A stretch of 64,000 nucleotides of DNA from Bettongia penicillata ogilbyi (GCA_023548195.1 JAJHZJ010000014.1:17061718-17125717); one strand, 5' to 3'; counted from the stretch's first letter, positions 48,558 to 60,840 are shown. Made by a program: numbers and translations. The notes: generated by a model not told the origin, from the sequence alone.

Positions 48558-48607
48558 TTCAAAAATAAAAAGTATACCATCTAATTCTTCTCTCTGAGAC
48601 TTGTGAC
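48558..48607 (-). CDS. RALGAPA1: RALGAPA1 coding exon 3
   Basis: A 50-nt exon, too short to stand out as an ORF, encodes the end of a split Gly and then HKSQREELDGILFIFE. This matches human RALGAPA1 residues 74-89 with, as I recall, one Ala-to-Gly change. The acceptor is TTACATTTTAG and the donor is GTAAGTATC, close to consensus. The exon begins in phase 1 and ends in phase 0, which fits both neighbours. The conserved KSQREELD core is shared with RALGAPA2, but the flanking exons identify A1. Confidence 0.96.
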
Positions 48608-49059
48608 CTAAAATGTAATTAAAGAAAAAGAACTGAAATATAACCACTTATGAAATTATTCAGTGATAAATATACTACTAGTAAATTTCTATTTCTACAA
48701 GCATTTAGTATTTTTCAAAAAACACATTTTTTTCACTGATTCTGTATTAAAATCTGAAGCTGTTTGGTTTTCTAGAAAATATATACATATATCCTTCTTT
48801 CTACCATGTGTTTTTTTTTAAGGAACAATGAAAATCATTGAATAATTTCTTAAAGTCATTTCCAAATATTAAAGTGGGAGACAAAGATAGGAAGACTAGC
48901 AAAGAGAAAAGTAAAAATTGCCTCAGGTGACAGAAATGTAAGACTGCCACACTACCTGCTCCCTATTTCACAGATGCTGTCATTGGTCACAAGTAGAAAT
49001 TGAATAGGAAAGGTAGCTAACCAAATGCCAGAAGAAAAAAGTCACTTGATTTTAAAATG

Positions 49060-49625
49060 GACATTATTTCTCCCTGGGCACCTAGGCCAAGAGATCTCTG
49101 TTAGGTTACTGGGCAGAATAGCTTGCCTACTAACAGTTTCCTTCTGTTGTTAAGCCCCTGTCAAAATGTTATTCCCCTTTGGTTTAATATCTGATGAATT
49201 GTTAACAGTCATCTCTTGTTTAGTCCATTTGCATGGTAACCACCTGTGCCCCACCTAATGTTAGCCCCCCATTGCCAGGTAACCACCTTCGGCTGAGCCC
49301 CTCACCTTTCCTGATTGGTTACCTCTACTGGCACCTGTTTTCTGTTAGGGGTCCTGCACCTAGTAACTCCCTGACAACCTCTTCTGTTCTGGGGGTTCTT
49401 GCCTAGTAGCAAGCCCCCCTCTTACTCTGTCAGAACTCTGTTTGTTGTGGAAACCACAAGGCTGTACCGAGCAGCGCCAAAATGTTTAAAATGCACTCAC
49501 TCACCTCAGTTCGGGGCTGTCTCCTCTGGGTCTCTACATGAGGCAGCCGCCAGCCTGGCTAATAAATAACGTTCTCGAAATTCCTAATTGACATTTCCTG
49601 TGACTTATTAATTCGGTCCATTTCA
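49060..49625 (+). mobile_element. Solo LTR, antisense to the gene, next to exon 2
   Basis: A GC-richer block in AT-rich intron with a TTTAAAA promoter-like stretch near 49485, the gammaretroviral R-like 'cctcagttcggggctgtctc' near 49505, and AATAAA at 49561-49566. It ends TTTCA at 49625. Only 93 bp separate it from the exon 2 donor. The 5' limit and target duplication are uncertain. Confidence 0.7.
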
Positions 49626-49718
49626 ATTTCAAATTTATAAATCTCAGAGGCAAATTTTATAAGCATTTAAAAATGACAATAAAAAGCCTAGAGGGATGTG
49701 TTTAGAAAGAAGTCTTAC

Positions 49719-49829
49719 CTTTCTGTTTAAGACTAACTTCAATGGTCACAAAATTTTCAAAGAACACATAGTATATATGCGAAAAATGTTGGTCAAAAAA
49801 TTGTTTAAGGTCAATAGATTCAGCATTCT
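49719..49829 (-). CDS. RALGAPA1: RALGAPA1 coding exon 2 (first coding exon in the window)
   Basis: The minus strand reads [20 protein letters not shown] and continues to a lysine-rich end (SLKQK). This matches the N-terminal region of the Ral GTPase-activating protein alpha-1 subunit, about residues 37-72 of the human protein. The exon opens after a TTTTTACAG acceptor with the last two bases of a split Glu codon. It closes with one base of a split Gly codon before the donor GTAAGACTT, so its 111 nt preserve frame with exon 3. The paralogue RALGAPA2 differs strongly here, which favours A1. In the cell RALGAPA1 pairs with RALGAPB to switch off RalA and RalB; the GAP domain itself is at the far C-terminus, outside the window. 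An LTR ends 93 bp downstream of the donor. Confidence 0.97.
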
Positions 49830-50169
49830 CTGTAAAAACAAACAAACAAAAAAGATCAATTTTTTTTCTATAATCCACAAATTTTAACCATTAATGAGCA
49901 CATATTCTAAGGAACAGGATCTTTAAGATGCCAATTTTCTTTCAATGAAAAAGTCAAAGCTTTTTTCTCCCAATAAAAGTTACATATTATTTAGTATAGT
50001 TTGAGGTCAAGTTTTATTTGTCTATTTTAAATTCATGCTTTTTACAAGAACATAAGTCAAATTATCCTTATTTCACATATAAATAAAACAGTCTTGAAAG
50101 ATTATAATTTATCCAGAAATATTCAGTAAACAATGAGCAGAGAAAATCAACTGGGAATTATGCTAAAAG

Positions 50170-50560
50170 TGATTAAAATATTCATCCTTTCAACCCAGAG
50201 ATCCTACTATTAAGATGCCATAAGGAGTTAAAAGACAGAAAGCTCCAATAAACACTAAAATATTCATAGCAGCACATTTTTTTGGTAGTTAAAAAAACTT
50301 GAATCAATGCAGATGCCCACTGACTAGAAAATGGCTAAACAAATTGAGGAATATTACTGCATCATAAGAACTCAAAAATGGCATAGAAAGACAAATGAAC
50401 TAACGCAAAATCAACTGAACATTAACCAGGAAAGTAATACGTACAATGACTGCAACAATGTAAATGGAAAGAACATTAACAAAAGAAACTATGAAATGAC
50501 CAGGCTTAGTACCAGAGAAGAGAAAATGCACTTCTTCCCCCATTTCTTATAGTGGCACAA
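50170..50560 (+). mobile_element. L1 ORF2 tail fragment
   Basis: 'cctttcaacccagagatcct', 'cagatgcccactgactagaa' and 'gaggaatattactgcatcat' are L1 3' landmarks. 49830-50169 and 50561-51189 are AT-rich with nothing I can name. Confidence 0.65.
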
Positions 50561-51189
50561 TATATAATATATGTATGGGAACTTGACCATTTTCAGACAT
50601 GAATCTAACTCTTAATGAGTAAATTAACCCAACCAAAGTATAATCAGAAGAATGAAAAACCAAAATGTCAACAGTTTTAAAAGAAGCCTATCAAGTTACC
50701 TGTAATTTGGGGTAAGTGGCACAAAACAAACCCCACAGAAAGGTACTGTAGACAAACATGCTAAAAGCGTTAGTGTCTTCTAAAGAGAAAACAATTCAGC
50801 TCTCACTGGGGCAGAGTCTGTTTATTCAAGTGATAGCAATTAACTTGATAACAAGTGTTCAGTTTTTTGTTTTTCTTTGTATCCCTAACTGGTTTTCTCC
50901 AAGTCTATCTACTCACTTAAATATAGATTAACCTAATGTGCTAACTTGTTCTCCACACAATTAAAACTGCCCCTTGTGTAAATTGATACATTTCATTTTC
51001 TCAGTGGCCCATAAAACTATCTAGCAGCTGGAAGGATCTGAGGACAGATTCTTGACAGTTTTCCATAACTAGCCAAGAATAACTAAGAATATATATTCTG
51101 TCCTTAGGTCCAACAAAAGTACACCACTTCTTTTTCTCCCAATCCCCATGAAAATGAATCTCTGGCTACTTAAAAAGTAAACCAGTCCC

Positions 51190-51420
51190 CAACTACCATT
51201 TCCTATTCTTCATTCTGTTAACATGAACCCTACTCTTCCCATGTCCCACTCCAGTCCTGCTCACCATTTCCACTATGCTTATCCATTTCCATGGATAACA
51301 AACTTACTTTCCTTTAAGAATTCCTTTTCAGCTCCTTCTACCTTGTTGCACTTACTGAGACCTAGGCTCCCCTTACATGACACTATGTCCCTCCCTAGTA
51401 ACCACACCTAGTCAAGGCAG
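51190..51420 (+). repeat. L2-like fragment (tentative)
   Basis: Pyrimidine-rich sequence with 'ctacttgttgcacttactgag'-like and 'cctaggctccccttacatga' stretches as in internal L2. Confidence 0.4.
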
Positions 51421-51424
51421 AAGG

Positions 51425-52496
51425 GCTTGCATAGCTTAATGAAACTGTGAGCTATGCTATGCAGGTTATCCAAAATGGACAGGTCATACTGGAGAGTTCT
51501 GACAAAAGGTGATTCACTGGAGAAGGAAAAAGCAAACTACTCCACTATCTTTGCCAAGAAAAACCCATAGATCATACTAAAATGATAAAAGGGTGACATC
51601 AGAAAATGAGCCCCTCAGATTGGAAGGTGTCCAATATGCTACTGGGCAAGAGTGGAAGATAACTACGAGCAGTTCCAGTACTAACGAAGTGGCTGAACCA
51701 AAGTCAAAAGGACGTTCAGCTACAGATACATCTGGTGACAAAAGAAAAAGTGCAATGATGTAAAAGGTCAAAATTGTATAGGAACCTAGAATGTAAGATC
51801 TATGAACCACAGTAAACATGATGTGGTCAAACAAAAAATGAAAAGATTAAACATCTTGAAGTGAACTTAAATGAACAGGCATGGGTGAATTTAATTCAAG
51901 ATGATCATTACAAATACTACTGTGGACAAGAAACCTAGAAGAAATGAAGGAGCCCTCATAGTATATAAAAGGGTGAGAAAATTAGTACTGGAGTGCAATC
52001 TCAAAAATGACAGAATGATATCTATTCAAATCCAAGGCAAAATATTCAATATCCAAGTAATACAAATCTATGCTCCAAACACTGATGCCAGAGGCCAAAG
52101 TTGACCACTTCTATGAAGACCTATAACATCTTTTAGAAGTAACGCCAAAAAAAAAAAAAAACACATTAATCATCGGGAATTGGAATGCTAAAGTAGGAAA
52201 TCAAAAGATAATTCAAATAACAGCAAATTTGGCTGTGGAGTACAAAATGAAGCAGGGCAGAGACTAGGAGGGTTTTGTCAACATAACTTGTTGGATATTG
52301 CAAACACTTTTTCAACAACTCAAAAGGAGACTCTACACATGGACATCACTAACTGGCCAATGTCAAAATCAGATTGATTATATACTTTGTAGTCGGAGAA
52401 ACTCTATACAGTTATAGTTTTTTGTTGCAAATTCAGATTTAAATTGAAGAAAGTAGGAAAAATCATCAGACTGAGTGAAAAAGAATCAGTGAAGAC
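51425..52496 (+). mobile_element. RTE (BovB-like) LINE, 5' part
   Basis: 'gatggacaggtcat'-type opening near 51475, 'ccaagaaaaacccatagatc' and 'tcagattggaaggtgtccaa' are the RTE 5' region. The frame at 51901-52104 reads RMISIQIQGKIFNIQVIQIY then APNTDA, the endonuclease domain. Frameshifts and stops are present. The element is split by an LTR at 52497-52946. Confidence 0.8.
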
Positions 52497-52946
52497 TTCT
52501 CAGTACTTGACAATAGGCTTCTAGTAGGTAGTTAGGCCTAAGATTCTATCTCCCAGAAATTATGTGGCCTTGAAGAAACTTGAAACTTAACTCCCCCCTT
52601 GGAGTGCCACCTCAGTATACTGCATACCAAATAAGGTTATGAGCATTGTGTTAAGCTGTACATTGGCTGTTTTACTATTTTCTTGCTCTTTATTTCTAAG
52701 GTAAACTGCCTCATTTAGATTGTGAGCCTGCCTCCCGGCCAATGGGAGTAGCGGCCAGCAGGAAGGGGGATTTCTGTTAGGACTATATAATCTTTGTTCT
52801 TGCCTTCTAGAAGTGCCTCACTCTCCTGATTACTTATTGGAGAGGAGATGCCCTTTTTCTCGAAATCATAATAAAATCTTGCTGCTTTGCTTCCACCTTG
52901 AGAAGTCTCTGATTTTCATTTGAGTAGGTGGTCTCTGATCCACACA
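52497..52946 (+). mobile_element. Solo LTR inside the RTE
   Basis: 450 bp with TATATAA at 52784-52790 and AATAAA at 52870-52875. It is flanked by the 4-bp repeat AGAC at 52493-52496 and 52947-52950, and ends CACA. The first base pair is TT where TG is expected, so one mutation is assumed. The RTE sequence resumes exactly after it. Confidence 0.75.
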
Positions 52947-52950
52947 AGAC

Positions 52951-54060
52951 CATACAGGTATGATCTAAAGACATCCATTATGAATATGAAGTAGAGATGA
53001 TGCTTAGATTTAGGATTTAGATCTGCTAGACATGGTACCTCAAGAACTATGGACAGAGGTTCACAATATCATACAGGAGACAACAACAAAAAACATTCCA
53101 AAGAAAAAGAAGAGCAAGAAAGCAAAATGGCTGTCTGATGAGGCTTTACAAACAGCTGAGGAACGAAAGCAAAAGGAAAAGGAGAAAGGGAAAGATATGC
53201 CCACTGAATACAGTATTACAGATAAGAGCAAGGAAAGGTAAGGTTTTCTTAAATGAGGCATGCAAAGAAACAAAAGAACAGAATAGGAACAAGAGATCTC
53301 TTCAAGAAAATTAGGGATATTCCTGCAAAAATGGGCATGATGAAAGACAAAAATGATAGGACCACCTTAACAGAGGCAGAAGTAAGAAGAGGTGGCAAGA
53401 ACACATGAAAGAAGTATACAAGAAAGATCTTAACATCATTGATAACCACTACTGTGTGGTTACTGATCTATATAGCCACATACCCTGAAGAATGAACTCA
53501 AGTGGGCCTTAGGAAGGAAGGAAGCATTGCTAACAATAAGGCTGGTGAAGGTGATGGAATTCTAGCTGAGTTATTTAAAATACTGAAAGATGATGCTGTT
53601 AAAGTGCTGCACTCAATATGACAGCAAATTTGGAAAACTCAACAATGGCCACTGGATTGGAAAAGATTAGTTTACATTTCAATCCTAATGAAGGGCTCTG
53701 CCAAGGAATGTTCAAATTACTGAACAATTGTACTAATTTCACATGCCAGCAAGCTTATGCTTAAGATTCTGCAAGTTAGGGTTCAGTAATAGAGCAGGCT
53801 GGTTTTCAAAGAGGCAGACAAAGTATAGACCAAATTGCCAACATTCACTGCGTTACAGAGAAAGCAAGGAAATCCCAGAAAAACACCTACTTCTGTTTCA
53901 TTGAATATACTAAAGACTTTGACTATGTGGATCACAACAAAATGCAACAAGTCCTCAAAGGGTCACGGGAGTATGTAGTGCCAATGCAATAGTCACAGCA
54001 CCTCTGGAGGCTATGAATACACTCGGGTTAATTCTGAATGGCAAACTATGACAGAAGGAA
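52951..54060 (+). mobile_element. RTE (BovB-like) LINE, reverse transcriptase part
   Basis: The frame at 53032-53241 is the pre-RT linker (KKSKKAKWLSDEALQTAEER). RT traces follow: NKAGEGDGI near 53535, a HASKL-like stretch near 53740, QAGFQRGRQS-like near 53805, and an FIEYTKDFDYVDHNKMQ stretch near 53900. Frameshifts separate them. It continues the element broken at 52497. Confidence 0.8.
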
Positions 54061-54294
54061 AACATAAAACACCAGAAGACCAAATCCATGAGAGCAACAA
54101 AGAAATCTATACACAAAAACAGTGCCGGGGTGGGGGTGGAATATCATTTTCAAGCCTTCCCACTGCTAGATCCTTCCCACAAACAGTCACAGCTCCCTTT
54201 CTCTTCCAATTTGCATAGTATGTGAAGTGAAACTAAAAAGTTGTTTTGATTTGCATTTCTTTTATTGTTAGTTACTTGGAACATTATTTTATGT

Positions 54295-54689
54295 TGATGA
54301 GGTACAGGCTCTGGGAACCCCCTTGAGTCCCTGAATCTTCCCACTAGATCTGGGATTCCCCCGAAGCCGTAAGCCTTTCATTATCCCTTTGTCGACTGCC
54401 TAGGATTGTTTCTCATCCTTGATCCTATCAAAATACAGGTAACATAGCATAGTCCACCACTGTCTTAACCTCCAGATTGCCTCTGGCTGCTTCCCACCCT
54501 TAATCCCATCATAATCTCACTCTCTTGGTTCCCACCTCTACTCACCTCAGTCCCATCTGTATATGTATATGTATCTGTCTCTTCTGTATATAAAATCCTT
54601 ATTGTCTCCATGAGGGTGCTCACATTCAATCTAGCTGAGGACCTGGTATGCTGGTATTTTGGGGTACCAAGCACCCCTAAATCTCAACA
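54295..54689 (+). mobile_element. Solo LTR with clean target-site duplication
   Basis: 395 bp beginning TGATGAGG and ending CTCAACA, flanked by ATGT at 54291-54294 and 54690-54693. A TATATAAAA box lies at 54587-54595. The TG...CA ends and 4-bp duplication are the gammaretroviral integration signature. No internal ERV sequence remains. Confidence 0.85.
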
Positions 54690-54834
54690 ATGTGGTTGTA
54701 AATATTTTGCATTTCTTTTGAGAACTGTTTGTTAATATCCTTTGACCACTTAACTACCGGGAAACAGCTATTAGTCATGAATAATTTATTAGTTGTTTGC
54801 ATATCTTCAATGTCAAACCCTAATCAGAGAAATC

Positions 54835-55177
54835 TGATGTGGGAAACAAGGAAGTTCTGTTTCCAGCAGTGTAACCTAGCACAGTTACGTAGAAGTTAGA
54901 AACTTAGGAGCAGGCTTGTTGAGCTGTTTGAAGGAAAGTCTATCAGAGAGGAGAACATGAAGTCACATGGCCAGGGGATAATGGGGCGCTGAGTACAAAA
55001 TTTGGAACAGTGTAAGAAGCTTCCATTGGTCTGAACAAGTCGTAGTCTTCCTGTAGCCTTACTGGGAAGCTACCTGTTCATAATGAACGTAGAAGGCATC
55101 CCTCCTCTGAACTCTATTTTAATAAATTTTCCTTGATATCTTTTTGTGTGTCAAGTGCATCTCTAACATTTGATACA
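54835..55177 (+). mobile_element. Solo LTR (likely)
   Basis: 343 bp from TGATGTGG to GATACA, with AATAAA at 55121-55126. Flanks AATC and ATTC differ by one base, so the duplication is only approximate. Confidence 0.6.
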
Positions 55178-55319
55178 ATTCATCTTCCTTTTAAAAAAAA
55201 TGTTTTAAGAGATAGCCCTCTAAGAGAGGGAGAGATAAAGAGAACAGGTAAATGTAGGTAATGCAAAACAAATGATATCAATAAAAATGTATTTAAAACT
55301 CTGAAATTCCTTTATTAAA

Positions 55320-55790
55320 TCATAGTCTAGTATTATTCTACTTCTCCCTCTACCTTACCCTCCTCCCTATTCTTCATCTTCAGCAAGACTTTCAATCCAA
55401 TCACCCCTGCTGCTCTAACCTTATTTTTCTCCCTTCTTAATCTTAACTAGTTCAGTTGAACTAGTACAACTTTAGTTGAACTCTAGTCTTCTCTTCTCAA
55501 ATTCATTCATCCTACTGGTGCTCAAGCCTTGCCAACTCCAATAATGATTTACTCACACCATCCACTTCACATGCTCCCTCAAACATTGATAAACAGAGCA
55601 CGAGGAAACTTCACAATTCTCTATCCCATTTGCCACCAAGGCTGTTCTAAAACTTCTCTTTTTTCCTCAAACCATACTCCCTCCTCCCATCCTCTCAGTT
55701 GATAATCTCTTCTCATCAAGGCCAACCCTTTTAATCCCATCCCTGCCAGTCTCCTCCAATAGACTGTTACCACTCTTATCCCAGGTGATT
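55320..55790 (+). mobile_element. L2 LINE fragment
   Basis: Pyrimidine-rich L2 internal sequence ('ctcaagccttgccaactcca', 'tgccaccaaggctgttctaa', then 'gactgttaccactcttatcc'). 55791-56399 holds AT-rich DNA with two incidental frames. Confidence 0.5.
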
Positions 55791-56399
55791 TCCTCTCTAA
55801 TCTTCAATCTCTCACTTATCTTCTTGCGTACTACCTTTAAACATACCCAAATTTCCCCCATTCTGAAAAAAACACTCACTATCCCAACAAAACTATTATC
55901 CCATTTCTATTACAGATGGGTCATGATTAATGTGAATTTGAATAATGCTATATTTGATTTAGTGCAAATTATAAAATACAATGTCATATTTAATGTGAGA
56001 TAAAAATCAATTAATGCAACTCCTAAGAACATGCCAACTGATATTCTTAGCTTGCATTTCCCTGTCACTGAATGTGGATGTGATTTGCTACTGAACAACA
56101 TATTACTTATGTTGATTTTTTTAAGAGCCATTAAGAAATTGGACAAAAGGAATAATACTTCAGACAAAAGTGATGCCAATAAAAAAATAAAGAAAAAGAA
56201 AAACTTGCTATTATATTAAAACAAACATTTTAATGTAGCTAAACAGCATGAATGTAGTCAAGAAAAGATGTCAGAATGCCTGAATCTATGGAGTATGGAA
56301 TATTACAAAATACACTCAGGCAAAAGGAAAAGAAAAGAGCAAGTTACATCAGCTTTCTGTGGTTTGCAAACAACTATAAGAAATGGATTGACTAAAAGG

Positions 56400-57065
56400 A
56401 CAGAAAAGGAAAATGTCAAATGTTAGAGCAGTTGTGGGAAAACTGCTAAGACTGTTGGTGGAGTTGTGAACTGATTCAATCATTACAGGGAGCAATTTGG
56501 AACTATGCCCAAATATTTACAGCATCTCTTTTCTGGTGGCAAAGAACTGGAAATTGAAGGGATGTCCATCAACTGGGGAATGGCTGAACGAGTTGTGATA
56601 TATGATTGTGATGGAATACTACTGAGTTAAGAAAGGATGAGCTTACAAGAGACTTACATGAATTGATGCAAAGTGAAATGAGCAGAACCAGAAAAGCATC
56701 GTACACTGTAACAGCAATGCTGTACAATGATCAACTGTGAATGACTTAGCTATTCTCAGCAATGATCCAAGATGCCATCCCCAGAGAAAGAATTGATGGA
56801 GTGTGAATACAGATCAAAGCATATTCTTTTTACTTGATTTTTCTCAGGTTTTTGCTTTAGTCTATGTTTCTTTTACAACATAACCAAATGGAAATATGTT
56901 TTATCAAAAACGCTTTCCTTCTCAGTGAGGGGAGTGGGGAGGGAGGGAGAAAATTTAGAAACCAATTTTAAAAACAAATGTAGAAAATTATTTTTATGTG
57001 TAATTGGGGAAAAATAAATTAGGAAGGAAAGAAGGAAGGAAAGGAGGGAGGGAAGGAAGGAAAAT
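56400..57065 (+). mobile_element. L1 3' end with 3'UTR
   Basis: 'gcaatttggaactatgccca', 'gggatgtccatcaactgggg' and 'ttgatgcaaagtgaaatgag' identify the ORF2 tail. The element ends in a GGAAGGAAGG tail at 57020-57062. A short internal deletion is visible at about 56510. Confidence 0.8.
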
Positions 57066-57159
57066 TTTTTTAAAGTGAAAAACAATATGCTTCAATCTGT
57101 TCCCAAGAATTCACTAGTGCTCTCTGGTGGTGGATAGCACTTTTTTTTTTTATCACGAG

Positions 57160-57305
57160 TTCTTTGTTGCAGTTTGTCCTTTGTTCTTGAGCAAGACTAA
57201 TGATAACAGGAGGGTGATGTCTTGACAGGCAAGTGAATTGGATTTAAGTGAGGCAAGTTGGTGCAGCCATCAGCCTCACTCTCTCCTCCAGTCATCAGAA
57301 CTGTT
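57160..57305 (-). mobile_element. RTE-associated marsupial SINE-like repeat
   Basis: 'gtcctttgttcttgagcaag', 'gatgtcttgacaggcaagtg' and 'gtcatcagaa' match, in reverse, a marsupial repeat sharing the RTE terminal motif also seen near 8510-8545. Confidence 0.55.
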
Positions 57306-57389
57306 CTGAATCATTATATTGATTAGAGTACCTAAATCTTTAACAACTAATCATCATTAACAGTAATGCTGTTACTGGGCACAATGCTC

Positions 57390-57835
57390 TCTTTATTCTG
57401 CTTATTTCACTTTGCATCTCAGTTCATATAAGTATTCTTAGGTTTTTCAGAAACCATCCAGCTTGTCACTTCTTATGACAAAATAGTATTTCATTTAAAT
57501 CATATACCACAATTTATTCAGGCACTGACCAGTTGATGGGCATCCCCCTCAATTTTCAACTTTGCCACCACAAAAACATTTATATACAAACATCTATATA
57601 TGTCCTTTTCTTTGTCATCTTTTTGGAATACAAATCTAGAACTGGTATTGCTAGGTTAAAGGTCATGCACAGTTTTATAGCCCTTTGGGCACAGTTCCAC
57701 AGTGCTTTCCAGGATGATTGGACCAGTTCACAACTCCATCAACAATGTATTAATGTCCCTATTTTTCCACATCCCCTTCAGCATTTGTCATTTTCCTTTT
57801 CTGTCATTTTAGCAGAAATGAATACCCGTTATTTT
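57390..57835 (-). mobile_element. L1 ORF2 tail, minus strand
   Basis: 'ccagttgatgggcatccccc', 'gtgctttccaggatgattgg' and 'ccagttcacaactccatcaa' are the reverse complement of the L1 end. The 103-codon plus frame here is a shadow. 57845-57990 adds a MIR-like piece. Confidence 0.8.
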
Positions 57836-58689
57836 GAAGATTAAATAAACAGGATGTCAGAGTTGAAAGAGATCTTGGAAGATAATCTAGCCCCAACTCC
57901 TTATGTGCATACGAAAAAATGAGGCCCAGAAAAGTCAAAATGATTTGTCCAGTTCAATCCAAACATTTAATAAGCCCCTACTGTGTGTACAAGACTATGT
58001 TGGATGCTGGTAACCAAGAACACATACAACTATTAAGTAAAACAACACAAACATATTAAGCAAAAGCAATTCAAACCAAGTTATGATTCTAAATGAAGTT
58101 CTCCTACCACACAATTCTACCTTCATATAAAAGCTGTTTGATTAATGTTAACAATATAATTAAGGAAATATCTAAGATTTTTTTATGAATAACATTATAT
58201 AGTTACAAAATACAAAAAAGCAAAACTACAGCATATTTATCTATATATTGACTATGGCATAATTACCTAATCAATTCCCTGGCAATATCACTACACAGTG
58301 AAGAAGTCAACAGATCAAGTACTTATTTGGTCCCATCCAACAGGAATGCAGAAAAAAGCAGAGGGGATACAACTAGAACCCCTTTAAAAAATTGTTTTCA
58401 TTTTAGACAAATACTAAAACCTAAGTACATAATAATAAAAGAAAAAGAAACATTATAAACTTAAAATAAAAAAAAATGTCAAGTGTACAGCAGAACACAG
58501 GAGAGGATTCAGAACATTCAGCAATATCTTATCATTTCAAGAGAGCCTATATATTAAATACTGTGCATTATGTTTAAAGTTGTCCATCTTTTCTTTGCTT
58601 CCTTGTAAGTTTTCTTTTGTTCTCTAACGTACACTTTTTACTTTGTTTTTTCTTCCCCCTTCCCCCCCTCTACCCACCAATCCAAGGTT

Positions 58690-58855
58690 ACAATTGAGCA
58701 TGGATATATGTATGTATGTGTATGTATGTATTTATATATATAAAGATATCCATGCTATATTGTTATACATTGCATATAATTATATATGTTTGTGTGTATG
58801 TATATATATCTATATACACATATACATGTCTATACATATATATAAACACATACTT
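58690..58855. repeat. TATG/TA microsatellite
   Basis: Mixed (TATG)n, (TA)n and (TG)n over about 165 bp within the L1 copy. Confidence 0.85.
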
Positions 58856-60026
58856 TCCCTAAGAGATTCTACTCCTAATCTTGTTTTTGTTTATGCATGT
58901 CTCTTTTTTCCTATCTCTCCTGTTACCTTGCCATCCTATTACTTAATCTATTCCTACTCCCCCCCACTTATCCTCCCATTGCCCTAAACATTTAAAACCC
59001 CTTTTAACCTATTCCCTCAACCTGTCCTCTAAAGATACCTCCTTTATCTCTCCCCCCATGCTTAGACTTTTGTTTCTTTCTAAATTTATAAGACTTTTTT
59101 TACTGTTCTAGATGTCTACATATTTTCCCCTCTTAAACCCATTTCCAGTGAAAGAATATTTCTAGAACAGTCCCCTCCCCCATCTAATTCCTCAGTATTG
59201 GGGTTCTTCTTTTTGCAACTCATTTGTATAATGTTTCCTTTAGCTGTTCTTGAAATGTTTTACTTTTTAGAGTCATATACTCAGATCTACTCCAATCTTT
59301 CTTAAAAAGTATCTTATTACTAGTAACAAATCTGAGACATAGGTTTTACATTTTCCATACATAAAAGGTAAACATCCTTATTTAGTCCCTTGTAATTTAA
59401 TTGGTCATTAGTATGTACCTTATATTTCTCTTGCTCGTATATGTCAAATCTTCTATTGAGTTCGGGGGTTTTTTAAATAGTCCTGAAAGCCTGACAGTTG
59501 ATCAAATGTCCATTTTTTTTTTCCATTCAGAATTATGCTTGCCTTTTCTGGGTATATTTTCAACCAGAGGCCCAATTTTTTTGCTCTTAAAAATATAGTG
59601 TTCCAAGACCTGCAATCTTTAATGTCACCAACGCTAGGTCTTGGGTAATTCTAATAACTGTGGTAACATCATATGTAAATGTTTTTTTCTTGTTGCTTTT
59701 AATGTTTTGTCCTTGATCTGGGGGTTTTGGAATTCAACTATAATATTGCTGTAAGTTTTCCTCACAGGATCTTTCAGGTGGTGATCTGTGGATTTTTTCT
59801 ATTTCTACTTTCCCCTCTTATTCTAATGCTTCAGGACAACTTTCTTTATTTCTTGTGTTACTGTATCAAGAGTCTTTTTTTGATCAAAACTTTCAGGAAG
59901 CCCAATTAGTCTTACAGTTTCTCTTCTTGATCTGTTCTCTATTGGTTTTTTTATTGTTATGTTTCACATTCTCTTCTATTTTTTTCATTCTTTCTTTTTT
60001 CTTTCATTCATTCTTTATTTTGTTTT

Positions 60027-60272
60027 TTATTTATCTCTTATAACTCTGCTGGCTTCCCCTTGCCCAATTCTGATTTTCAAAGAGTTGTTTTCCTCCTTAA
60101 GATTCTGGATCTCCTTTCCTAATTGGTTGACTTTCTTATCATAATCATCTTGTTTTTCTGGTATTATTCTCATTTTTCTTTTTAATTTTTCCTCAATCTC
60201 TCTCATTTGAATTTTAAAGGTTTTTTTTAAGTTTTTCAATGAATTCTTTTTGGGCAGGTGACCTTTTGACAT
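60027..60272 (-). pseudogene. L1 ORF1 remnant, coiled coil
   Basis: 81 codons with KEENNSLKIRIGQGEA and Lys/Glu heptads (LKKTFKIQMREIEEKLKRKM), the ORF1p coiled coil. The frame opens at an internal Met and ends before the RNA-binding domain. Confidence 0.7.
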
Positions 60273-60840
60273 TACTCTTTGGGGTAGAAAAGGGTTTCTT
60301 TTCTTCAGTATCTTCCTCTGAAGATGAACCCTGGGTCTTCTCTATTCCCACAGTAACTCTCTATGGTTGCATTCTTTCTCCTTTGCCTGTGCATTTTTTA
60401 AAAAATAATTTAGTTTTTATAATCACCTTTAGTTCTATAGTATAGAGGATGACGCCTCTGACCTCTGATACTTTTCAGTTTTCCCCTCTGACCCTGAACT
60501 CAAACCAAGACCTTCAGCCTCCTATAAGTGCTCCCAGTTAGTAGCATCCCCATCCCATTGCTTCTGCACTTACCAGATGTGCTGGCTCCTCCTCATTCCC
60601 ACTGCTCTCCAGAGCACAGCTGGTCTGGTGTTCCAGATGCCCAACTCCCCTCATGGTGAGAGTAGGGCAAAATGTGTTCATGTGTAAAAGTTCCTGTGGC
60701 TGGGGCAGAGGAAGCCTCCCAACCCAGCTAACCCCGGAGCTTGCCACTTGTTTTTGTTGTTTAAGCCATTTACTGCTTGTCATTAAAGGGGACCCTAGCC
60801 TGGAAGTGTTTACTCTTCACAGGGAGGAAATCTAGTCCTG

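Larger units (their letters stand above)
54225..55260 (-). mobile_element. L1 3'-region fragment carrying two LTR insertions
   Basis: The pieces 54225-54294 ('gatttgcatttcttttattg'), 54690-54834 ('atcctttgaccacttaacta') and the part after 55178 are reverse-complement L1 3' sequence. They are collinear once the two LTRs are taken out. Confidence 0.65.
58600..60840 (-). mobile_element. L1 with 5'UTR and ORF1 remnants
   Basis: Minus-strand ORF1 coiled coil lies at 60272-60027. RNA-binding-domain traces follow at about 59920-59500, and an inter-ORF region below that down to about 58600. 60280-60840 resembles the GC-rich L1 5'UTR. It has the same general layout as the other L1/HAL1-like copies; ORF2 was not seen. 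Confidence 0.65.

Noticed and set aside
57533..57844. 103-residue plus-strand frame
   Set aside because: It is antisense to an L1 ORF2 tail.
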